64,000 nt of DNA from the NCBI GenBank assembly GCA_030141605.1, contig JAQGDQ010002372.1:1-64000 (forward strand), read 5' to 3'. A program made the position numbers and the translations under genes. This document shows, piece by piece, positions 9,601-21,600 of the stretch. The first letter of the stretch is position 1; each line of letters begins with the position of its first letter. Below the pieces are notes generated by a model that did no database searches, had not been told where the DNA came from, and saw nothing but the letters and a program-made list of their open reading frames with translations. The DNA is from Tubiluchus corallicola. Taxonomy: Eukaryota; Priapulida; Priapulimorpha; Priapulimorphida; Tubiluchidae.

Positions 9601-12600
9601 GTCATTTAATAGTTGCCCATGTGAGTTAGTTTTTACATCCCACATAAAACTTCTACTATTCAGATCTCCAGTTAACATAACACCGTCTAGGCTTTGTTGA
9701 TCAGAAAATAGGCAGGCCTTTTTGAAAGAAGCTAGCATTGATTGCATGTGCTCGACTTTGTTTGGCAGAACATATACAGAAGCTACAATCATTTTCAAAC
9801 CTTTGCCTTTAACTAAAACCCAAATTGTATCTGTGTTGTTATCTTCTAATTCGTGTAGTCTGCAACTAATCAATCCATTTTTTACGAATACTGCACATCC
9901 ACTTGTATTTGGGTCCTTATTTTTGACATAACTTTGATAATTAGTTAGAGTCACATCATCGTATTGTTTAGCTTTCACTTCCTGTACTGTAACAATATCA
10001 AAGTAGTAGGAGTTTACATACTTGTCTAACGCATATTGTGAACGAACAGAAAAAGTATTGATATTAATTTGGCATACACTGAGACACCTAGAAGATGCAG
10101 CCATTAGATACGGTTAAGTCTTTTTAACTGATCTAAGTATGTAGAGCAATTCTTGGAATTGGCTTCATGCTCACTTTTGCAATTGTAGCACTTTATCTCT
10201 TTGCTGTTGCATTCAGATGTTTTATGCAGATTTCCGCATTTACCACAGTTGGCTTTATTTCTGCACCACTTAGCAACGTGTCCAAAAGACTGACACTTGT
10301 GACAGCGTAAAGGTGTTTGTTTTCGGATATATTGTTCTACTTCGCACAGAAGATGTTTTATAGGAATTCCCTCCTGTATTGCACGTTGTAATTCAACGTC
10401 TGAGCTAAATTTCACCTTAACTATTGGCATATTGGCTCCGTTCTTCCGTTTAAATCGCTCTACTTCGATTACTGGGAACTTCTGTTCAATTGCCGCCTTT
10501 ATTTCGTCTTCAGTCAATTCCGGGTCACAGTCTTTGATCACTCCAATAGAGTACTTATTTGGTTTTCTGACTTTCGTGTCGGTACCCATATAAGTTGGGT
10601 TCCATGAGCTTATTATTTCATCGGCAGTTTCAGAATCTTTTAACTGAATTTGTATGTTTCCTCGAGCAGTTCTGTAGGCTATTTCAAATCTTACACGTGG
10701 AAAATACTTACACAGATTTGTTTTAATTGATGCGCTGGTCTCTACAAGTTTTTTGTCTTTAACATTTTCTATTATAACTGTTCTAGCTGGATCATATTGA
10801 ACAATGGGATTTTGTGTATTTGGTAACTGACGATTTCGAGAAGTAACAGACGTTTGCATGTCTTTTTTCACAGCATTGCTATAGGAAGTAAGGCCGGAAG
10901 GTCTGCGTTCTGTTCCCGACAGCTTTTCTATTGATTGTTCTATCTGATTTAGTTTATCCATGACAGGATCACCTGATATTTTTTTCAGCCGGTTTAATAT
11001 TTCGGTCAGCTTGTTGATATCGTTCTCTTCCTGAATGAAATGAATTATTTCAGTTTTTAGTAGATCAAGGAAGACTGCTTTGCTAGCATCATTCGGCGCT
11101 TGGGGTTTTGGCTCCGACTGCGTCCCAATAGTTTCAGTCTCAGAGTCTGATTCGTTATCATTTGAGAACTTGTGAAAACAGCCAACGCACACCTCGCAGT
11201 ATATTTCTCTTTTTGTTATTTCCTTACTGCGTCTACAAATAGTACAGCTTTTCCTGGCTAGTACGCTAGAGGTACTCATTTTGAAGAAGGTATAGCGTAA
11301 TCAGGATATAATAGATGCCTTATAATGCCCGAGGATGTCAAGGGGAACGTCTTTGTCACAAGGAACTGATTTTCCTTAAATTACCATTGATTGTTAACGA
11401 CCCGATTAGGGCCTTTTGTGTAGGTCCTCCACTAATTCTCGGCGTTTGGTTTTCGCGCCAAATCCACACAATATAGTTCTTATAACAATGTTTATTTCGT
11501 TGATAACTTTAATAAGATCAATTATCACAGAATTTAAATTACATCACTGAAACCGCGTACTATTCATACACACGTAGGTATAAAATTTATAGAACATAAC
11601 ACGGTATAAAGTTGTTAAAATTGACTTCAAAATATGAACAGCTTTGATAGCAACTTTACTTCGTCACGGTCACAGTCAGAAGTGACAGTGAGAGACAAAG
11701 AGAGACAGAGAGAGAAAGAGAGGGGGTGGGGGGGAGAGAAGCTACATGACATCAAGTGTACAGTATACTGGTTATTCCTCACATATAGGCGACGCTTTTG
11801 AAATTGATAACATTGGTTATTTCTCACATGTAGGCATCGCTTTTGAATTTGATTACATAAAGGAGATCTGCAATGTCTTACCATTATCAGAAGCGGCTTC
11901 ATGGTGGGAAGCAAATACTAACACTTCCGTAGCTGGGAATAAAACCACAACTGTCACATGGATGAAAGATCCAATGGAATTATTTGGCTTTGACAGAGGC
12001 GAACACTATTACGTTGGACAGGCAAGCTGCAGCTATCAATGAATCATTTGATTAAAAAGTAACATCATATCGGTTTAATCAAAGTACGGTTGTATGATAA
12101 AGCCATTGGCTGTAAAAGTAGGTAGTTGTGTATCTTTGTAGCTAGTTAACTGCTGTATACAACACTATGAATACTTTCTCAAACAAACTATAAGAGAGAA
12201 AATAGAGTACTAAACATGCTGAAAAGTTTCTATTTTTAATAAGTTAAAATAGCATTACTTTTTGTGAAAAGAACGTGTTTCTGATATAACAACTGGCGGC
12301 GCAGAAAAATATGCTGAAGTTTAGACTAGAAAATGAGTGACCTGCAAAGTTGAAAGTTCAAAGATGATACTACAGTACATTAGCTTTTAGCTGCGAAAAT
12401 TACAAGTTTATAGCTTTAGCCGTTTTTTTAGCTATGACCGAAATTTTTTTTGGATGTTAATAACTTAAATTCCGGGACAATGTCAGTTATATTCATCAAC
12501 TGAAAAACAGCCAGGTTCACGTACAAAACACTCAATAATACAATAGGCAAAACAACAATAAAAAAATGAAACAGTTTATATCATGGTCTTCAACACAAGG

Positions 12601-15600
12601 CATGCGGTTTTCTATTACGGTATCTGGAATCCCTTTAAAGAGAAAGTGTACAATAGCCGGGAATGCACAGAACCGTTTGAGTCAAAGGAACTAAAGGCAA
12701 AAATTGTTGAGGGTTGGCACCAAATACCCGTTAAACAAGTGAGAAAAAGTGTCAGTTCTTGGAAGAAATGCCTTCGTCTAATTTGCAGTGAAAATAGTGA
12801 ACGCATAGAGCTGTTGCTGTAAATTTTTCGCAATAGTGACAAAAATTCTTTTCGGCATTTAGTTTTTTGACTTGTCGATTTAAAACTTCGACAACTATGG
12901 ACAAATCTGCGGGAGTGACCTAAAGTATTTGACGTATGCACACAAACGGCTGTAACGCCAATCTAGTAATTTCGAAGAGATTCCGTTATTTTCCTCTTAT
13001 ATTATAGTGATTAAAATAGCGGCACATTTTTTGCGCCACTGTTAGTATCAAGGGTTTAATTGTGATGATATACTGTAGAATGCCATCTCGACGCTCGTTA
13101 ACAGGATCTTTTTCATTTGTTCATTAAAGCGTATTTTTTGTGTTATTACAGAGAATGCATAGAGGATTATTGTGTGATGTTTGGTCATTGCGCTTCTTGG
13201 ACACCGCAAATGTAACTGGGGCACCTGTACTTACTAATCAAACGTGGGAATACTATTTCTTTAACGTAATTAGCTATTTCTACTTTGTAAAAATTACTAC
13301 TACATTAGGCTGGAATAAGCGCCAATTTACTTGGTAGATACGCACTTTAGTCCAACTGAAAAAAGGGCTATTTTTTCTGGTGCTATCACAGAGTTCCACT
13401 CAATCCATAGATTACACAATACTGGTTTTACCGGTCGTGTAATGTAATCGATAACGCGTCTGCTTTCCGTCTGGGAGGTCGAAAGTTTGAAACCGCGGTC
13501 TGGTAATACCAGACTTTAAAAATGGTAAATGCTGTTGCATGCCGTGCTTGGCGCATGGTGTTTGGGGCAAAATTGGGGTAATAATAATGACTGGCTTGTG
13601 TTGTCTGTTGAATTTAAAGCCGACTTATTATTATTATTATTATTATTATTGCGCTTTTTGCAAACAGCGAAAACTGACTCCATAGTAATGCGTACATTTT
13701 GCTTCTATCTAAATAAATTAATTCAGATTAAGTAAACTGTGTGACGTATTACGTTTGCCAGCTTTTGAGAATTGTATGTTTTTACAGAATACTAAAGGAA
13801 AGAGTGTGTTTGTTTATCTGGAGTTATGGATAGAAAACAGGGTAAACACATTTTATGCTTTTAATAAGTTTATTTTGAAATCATCGTATTTGTCATATAA
13901 AAGATGCAACTACTACTAGATTTTATGGTGTTGAATCAAACATGAAGCATGATTGCGAGGTTTATATCCTTCGAATGCTTTAGTTTTTTTTGGATAGGAG
14001 TATTTTGCTATAGCTTATATCATTTTTTACTTTATTTACTTTATTTACATTTTTACTATATATATATTGTCCAAGGGCAGTGAGAATTATTGTAATGGTT
14101 TGTTTTTATCAAACAGGAAGTTGGTTTCCGCGTGCCATCCTATGTTACCATCGTCGGTTTTTCTGAATACTGGGATGACAAAGAGTTTGAAGACTCAAAG
14201 ATATGTTATGAAGAGAAGGACAAAAGACGTCTTGAGTTAACTTTTTACGGTTTGTAGATAATTTGATAAGTTTTGGTAATTATAGTTTCTGTTGAGAAAT
14301 TCTAACTATTGACTACACTGACATGCGCGAGTATAGTTCTTTTATCGCTCCAGGTGCTATTGTTACCAAACTTATTACGGCCAGGCAGTTGACGCTAGGC
14401 CCTCTGTACTGTAGTCTCTGCTTGATATCATATTAAGATCTAATGCCACAGTCACCATCAATATGTAGATATGAAAAGCCATAGATGAAGACTTGTGGTA
14501 GTTAATTAATATAAGTAAATGCAGCTACAAATACATTTTTATATTCAACCTGAAAATCCAGCTGAAATTTTGGAATAGCGGAATGGTGAAAATGGTTTTG
14601 TTCATTTAACATTGTGTACTTTCTATCAGTAAGGTGGTTCAAATATGGAGAATTTTTTTACGTTGAGTACTTTCCGTCAGTAAGGGAAATCAGAGATGGA
14701 GAATTTTCAAACACTTTCTTGTAGCTCGTTTTTTATTTAAAATTATTCAATTTTTACTGTCTAAAAAGAATTTTTGTTGAATAGTAAGTAAAGGAAAAGA
14801 CTAAGCAGTTACTCACAATCTTCTGTATATTTCAGGCGTTTATCCGGCAGGAGAACTGAGCGTTTTTAGACATGAACTGAAAGCCGAAATTTCAAAAACA
14901 GCAAAAGTTTCGATTAGAAGAATTGTTAATATGGATCTGGCTACTGATGAACAGAATACCTACGTTACTTTTACTCTGTTGGAGAATGTTCCCGATGGTT
15001 AACATAAATTTTATTGACGTTCATTATTTTAATTATTATGCTAACATATTTCACCATACTTAAGTTTTATGATTAACTGATTACAAAAATGTTAAAAAAA
15101 TACTGGCCGAAATTGTTTAAAACACTAGTAAAGCTATAAAGATTTGTCGAGTACAGAATATTTTTAGTGATATATGATAAAGAAGAACTACTTACATCGA
15201 TGCAGGATAACCAGTCTTAATGTGAGGCAACCAAAGATTTTACGTGACGTTTATCTAGTACACTTCATAGAGATAATTTCGACTAGACGAAGACTCGCTG
15301 TTTGTCGGTTTTTGTTACAGTGTGTTTTGTTAACAGCCATACTATTTTGTTTTACTTCTGTAGGAGTTTTCTGCAATGCTTACATGAGCTTTTGTCACAT
15401 CTCGTATAATGCTCAAACGAAATGCTTCGTTTTTTCCTAAAAATACAAATTTCAAAAATACTTTGATTTAAATGCAGCATAATTACATGTTAGCAAATAT
15501 GAATTATTTTTTGATCTTGTAATTTTTCATTTTGTCGTGGTACTGCATGTATTAGTAAGCTTGTAGGATGTGATATGAGCAAAATGCATGTCTGGCTTTG

Positions 15601-18600
15601 TTAAAGGAAATGGTAGGTTTTAGTTTGCAAAAGCTTAATCTGTGAACAATGGGTTTTCAGGTGACCATTTGCTGGATTATGACGTGTTGACGGAACTACA
15701 GAAAGCTGGGCCAGGTGACAAGGAGTTCGATGAAGAGATGACACCAGAAGAATGTGCTGCGAGATGCGATGCTGAGATAGAGTTTGAGTGTCGGAGCTTC
15801 GGATCGTGCAAATCAGATATTGCCGTAAAACCATGCTATTTGTACAAGTACCATCCTAATGATATGACACCCGGTGCATTTTTACCCATGGTCTTTTGTG
15901 ATTATTACTACAGTAAGTCAGTAAGTTTTTTAATAAAATAAATCTTTAGGTATTAAAATTTAAACAACAAAGTTAGCAAAAAAGCAACAAAAATATGTGA
16001 AAAGACGAGTTAACGATTAGCTATTGGGCTGGGGTCTGAACCTGTGACCTTTGTATTACAAGCCTAACATTTTAACCACTAGATATTAAATTTATTTTTT
16101 TTTAGGAAAATGAGTAAACTAAGTTTTGCTGGAGAGCTGTTATATAGACGCAGGGCTTTGGAGTTATTCACTTGCTTTTGAATTGCAACTCACTTAATGC
16201 GTACTGCGACAAATAAATATAGACTATACACACAGGGAAAACAAAAACAAACATAATGGCGTCTATCAATTAGTCTTTTATTTTTTTCTAGGAACTGTAA
16301 TAGAAAGTGGGGTGCATAAGACAAATCTGTACGCAATAACTGCCTTGGAAAGTGCAGTATTTTATAATCGCTTCTTTGTTATTCATACCCTGGCAAATGG
16401 CACGGTAAGAAAATTCGCACAAGTTTTTCGAATTACGAGATATAATTGTCTTTATTTATATATCGCAAGATGTGTTCGAAATTTTACGTTGCACATACTT
16501 TAATGTCAGCCATAGAAAATAATTCGGATTATAATTGCAAAGTCAGTGATGGCAACGATACTATAGTTGTTTGTAACGGTATAGTGTTTTAAATTTGTTT
16601 CATAGTACTGTTGTTGACAATATTATTACTGTGGCACTTGATGATAACCATGTCAATGCAGGCCAATGAAAGACGTTCAAAATAGGTTACATAGCTGACT
16701 TTAAGGTTGGTTGTTGCACTTTCATATAATTAGTCAAATCCACTTCCAAAGTTAGTCAATTTGTGGATTCTATGTACTTAAACAAACTTTCAACTTACCC
16801 ACACTTTGTTAAAAAATTTCTCGCAGTTAAAATGAGTTATTACTTAACAATACTTGCTTTATTTTACAGACGGCAATGTATAGAGCAATGAATATACGAG
16901 AAATTGGCGTCGATACTGGAGGAGGTATTTCAAACTAATAATTATTTAGGCATTTAGGCCTATATTTATTGTTATAGAATTATATTTTGATACCTTAGTT
17001 TCCATTTTCTGGTTAAAAGTGTCATTTAGGTAATCTAAGTCAAGTCCTTAAGGATCACCTGATTAGGCACTGCGTCATTTATAGAATGGTTTAGCAGATC
17101 TATCGTAAATCCATAAAGCTTTTTGCAATCTTTGTTTTGAGTCTTACTGACAAAGAACCTGCAATTCAAAGGGTGACAAACTTGGTGCAAAAAAATCTAG
17201 GAATGACCTAAAAGAGGGAGGCATTTAAACCTCATCTGACGCATATCTACGAAACTAGTGAGAATTTTTCTTCAGTTTTGCTAAGCAGGTATTTAAAGAT
17301 TTTAAGTGATGAATTTGGTGCCTAAGAATTGCACGTTTTTACTAATCAGCATATTTCCCCCAAGTTTGCATTTCATATACTTTATATGTGCCGAAATTAT
17401 CTATAAAATAACACATTACAAAAATTCTTTACCGTACTCAGAATGTGGTTTTAATGTAATTTACTGGCAATTTTAGGAAGCTTCTTGAACCAATTCCACC
17501 ACTTAAGAATGTAATTTTTACATCGGGAACATTTGGCACCAATTCTGTGTCAGTAGTTAATGAACTTTAAGATGTAGTTTAAACTTACTGAACACTTGCT
17601 GTTTAATGCATCAACTGAAAAACACACGCATCAACATTTAGAGCTTTCCACTGGACTATAAAAGCACTCCAGCTCTCGAACGTTTTGTACTCGACATGCA
17701 AGGAAGTAAGACCATCTCTGTCAGCTCCTGCTTTACCAGGTCCGAACGTTTTGAAGATCAGGTGGTATCGAACATACAACCTTCACGGAAAATGAGCAGT
17801 ATTTTATAAATTTAAACTCTACAGCTGTACCTGAACTATAAAACTTTAACTCTGAACTGACTGGTTCATTCTTTATAAATTTTGTAGGTTGTAGTACATT
17901 GTGCAGGACAATTTCGTAAATACTTCTAATAAACAAACGTTGGTTTTCAGAGCAGTTCGTGGTGGGTTACGAGGAAATGACGCTAACCAGTTCCAGGGTA
18001 ATAGTGGGCGTGACACTGGAAGGTTGTGAAAGCGAGTGCGTGAATGCTCTGGATGAAAAGGTATTCATTTAAGCTTTTCCACAAACTTGTATATATGATA
18101 CAGCGCTTTTAAAATTGTCTTTGTTTACATGACTATAGTCTCCAATAGTTGAGCATGGTCTGTTTGTAATTGCATGGATGAGCATCTGAACAAGGGTCAT
18201 GTTCGGTTATGTAGATTCATACACAAAAGCGGGAACAAATTATCCACGTAAATGTTATTTTGTCAAATTCCTCTATTTGCTACACTGTTTAGCGTAATTC
18301 GTCTGTGTGAGTAATTTTTAAACTCACTTTTCAACGTGCACTATCAAATTTAGTCTGCGTTAGACTAATTTTCGACACAGACCAATTACATTTTTTTTAT
18401 TCCAATGCGATGCTTATTTTCAATTAAATTTAAACGACTGAACCTTAGAGCGGACTTTTCAATCAGAATCTTCTTCAGCGGACTCAAACTCGGAGCGTGA
18501 AGTTTCTTTATCAACCTTTTGCCTTATTCTGTAGCCCCACACAGAATATTTTCGAAAACAGACTAATTTAATCCAGGAAAAAAGACGCAAAAAGTACACT

Positions 18601-21600
18601 TTAAAATTACTCTGTGTGAGACTATGTTTTCGCACAGACTAATTTTCACACATACTAACTACATTAAACAATGTAGCAGTTTACTTGCAGTGAAGCTTGT
18701 AATCTGTTCTATTCCACCATTTCTCCTAATGAAATGCCGGATGGCTCGTAGGAATTCGTTATAAATTCACGTTTGTTGAATATTGACTGTTTTTGCAAAC
18801 GTTAGTATTTTCTGCTTTCCTGATGAATTGTTAAAACAGTGTCAAGTGATGAAAATACGTATTCGTATTTTTCATAGCATGTATCATACGATTTTTGAAC
18901 TTTCTAAAATCAATATTATTGCGTGATCAATGCCTTTTTTAGTATAAATGTAAAAAGGATAGACAATATTTTTTGACTTAAATGATATTATTTAAAAACT
19001 AGATAAGATATGAGTGTTTGCCTATTTTAGAATTATTTCTTTTTTAGCTCGTTAAAAATATTGTCGACTTAACATTTCGTTGCTCTAAGGCATCAGAACT
19101 AATTTTTTCTTATTAGACAAAGACAAAATACATGCCTTTTATTTTGATTACAGTGCGAGTCATTTAGCTACTGCCCGTCACTGCTAGAGTGTCGATTAAC
19201 GAGTGACTTCATAGATGAAATACCTTCAAGTGGTATGGGTCCCATGGATTCTTGTACCATCTTCGGACGTGAGTGATTAAATTTTTATCTCAATAGCGAG
19301 GAAATGGTTAATAAATTAATAATTAACTTTCGTATGTGACATTTTCTAATAAAGCTTTAACCGAAACTTGCTGTTTTATCCTCCTTTTGAGTGGATTGAT
19401 GAGCTATCGTAGCGAACTATACTTTTGCTTGGTTAAGTAGGATTGAACCAAGACCGAAATGGATGGGTGGCTGCTGAAAGAACTGTATGTGAGAGTTTGA
19501 TCTACTTACTTCCTATGCTGTTTATTTCATTGAGACACCTACACTCACCAGAACCTGTGGCTATGGCACCATTGACGGTTCAGTTCAATTTTTTGCCACA
19601 CCTGTTCAAAATTAAAGTACTTTACTGTTGAATTCTAGTTTTTTAGCATGCAGTTTGCTGAACTTTGCTGAATAAAAATTTTGATGTTAAACTTTACTGC
19701 TTATTCAGTTTGTAACAGTTTGCTTTCTTTGTCCTTTCAACAGAGCTCCTTATCTGGATTTCTCTGATTCCACTTGCTATCTGTACTATCGATTTTCTTA
19801 TTTTTGAGCGTTGCAAAAGGCAGGTATGATTTCTGGTCTCTAATGGATGGACAAAGAATGAGTGAATGAATGATCGGGTGCTTAATTTCTCAGGTGTATG
19901 TTGAGAATTAGAGCTTCGGCCTTCCAAATGGTTCATAATCAGGTGCTAATGCAAAAAATGCATAGTTCTTGCAATGGACACCTAGAACTCATAACTTTTG
20001 AGAAGTTCATAAGCGAGTCTGAGCTGCAAACCTGTTCAATTTAGCTGAATATCGAGACAGTAGGCAAAAAATGAGAAAGTGCTAGTAAAGAACTACAAAT
20101 AAAGAAAAAAGTTTCGCTTTGTTGATAGAAAAAGGCTTTGGTGGTTTTACAAAAAGGAGCGAACCAACCCATGCTATTCGTGGCGGGATTTGAATTTTGC
20201 TGTGCGACATGCAATAAACTCCAGTATTTTTAAATCTAATTTGTTTGCATTTGAAAACCTTTAGAGTCATAATTATGTTTCTGTCACTAATTTTTAGGAA
20301 GTTATTTAACTGCTTTTATTCACCATCCCGGAAAAGTTCTTCCTGTCGAACCTGATAAGGTTGAAGACGTAGACACGGCTGATAAATGCGCCCAAACGTG
20401 CTATAGTGATGTAAGTTACTTCTATTAATAGGTGGCACTTTTTATATTAATTTTTATTATTACATTTTGGACCACTGATGTTCTCATACAATTTTCCTTA
20501 GCTTGTTTATCTTTCGATTCAATGCTGCGTTTGTTAAATGAATGGTCACGCATCATTGCACTATTGTTGTTATTTCTTTTTATTAGTGAATAGTTATTTG
20601 TCAAAAATGCTTATATGTTAACAGAGAAGGGGTGGGGAAGGGGCCAAAAGACGTAGAGAATAGATATGAGTGATTGAGAAACAAAGGACCTACAAGATCA
20701 GTATGCAAACTGTTAAATGATTTGAAACACTTAAACAGCGAGAAAAGTCAACACCTACCCGCCGATTGTTTGTAACTACAAGAATTTTCAGAAATCCCTC
20801 CTTCAGAAATTTGGGATGATGAAAATGGAATGCCGTATGTTAGAATAGCCTTGTATATGCTTGTATGTCTTTATGACGCAATCTTGCACCGTTTTAAATT
20901 AAATAAAAAATCTTTTCTTTGAATTGTCCTCGAAATAGCAAGCAAGATGAAATAGCACATCAACGTAAAACTCTAAAATGGTCTTTTGCTATGTACGCAG
21001 TACAAAATATTTCTCTATTAACATTTTGTGTGTCCTCTGATTTCTAGCGAACTTATTTACGCTCCTAATATTAACCGTAAAGACTGATAATTCCAGCGGG
21101 TGGCATTGGATCCACCTATGGAGTTATCATTTAATCCACCTATTTTACTCCATTTTGAACAGCATTTTTGGTAAACTGACATCTAGTGGAATAATCGGGG
21201 CCACCGGATGAACTCCCAAATTCTAGTCATTGAGTTTGGCAGACTTTCTTTTAATATTTGTTTGATTATTTTCAGAAAGAGTTGCCTTGTTTGTCGTTCG
21301 AATTCTGCTCGTATGATGAACAAGGGACTAAGGACATCGTGCTTACCAAATGTTACATGTTTAAAACACATCTTTTGGATTACGGATCTTCGACAAATCT
21401 TACAGAAAATGCACCATGCGATTTTTACACTAGTAAGAAATTAAAATGTTGTAGTAAGTTTATAAAATGTTTGTTTTACTCTTTTGAAAAAGCGCAGTCA
21501 AGAGGTCTTTATGTAAAGGCAAATACGTTATTGGTTAAGTATTGTGTAAATACGAATGATGTTCAAATAGTATACGTCAATTTTTTCGCATGTGCCTTAA

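Larger units (their letters stand above)
6716..11400 (-). mobile_element. Nearly full-length non-LTR retrotransposon (Jockey/I-type group)
   Basis: A LINE on the minus strand with an ORF1 carrying three zinc knuckles and an ORF2 carrying an AP-type endonuclease, a reverse transcriptase and a C-terminal C-x-C...H...C motif. ORF1 and ORF2 meet in a TAATG stop-start overlap at 10106-10102. ORF2 is broken only by one TGA (8958-8956). The 3' UTR runs to about 6716 and its last 250 bases recur unchanged at 290-534. The 5' end is not defined; sequence to about 11400 may be 5' UTR. There is no RNase H domain. Knuckle layout and lack of RNase H point to the Jockey/I/R1 part of the LINE tree, but the clade is not settled. 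Confidence 0.9.

Noticed and set aside
9407-9931. Plus-strand ORFs of 97 and 69 codons.
   Set aside because: They lie opposite the intact LINE endonuclease frame and are shadows of it.
13153-13213. A second frame in exon 13152 reads [13 protein letters not shown], which fits the CxxFxxC core of the PAN modules.
   Set aside because: That frame needs a phase unlike all neighbouring exons and stops after 20 codons. The phase-0 frame joins both neighbours and gives the LolA-like signature.
16021-16086. A functional tRNA gene.
   Set aside because: The acceptor and D arms do not pair and no terminator-like T run follows; it is a pseudogene or SINE head.
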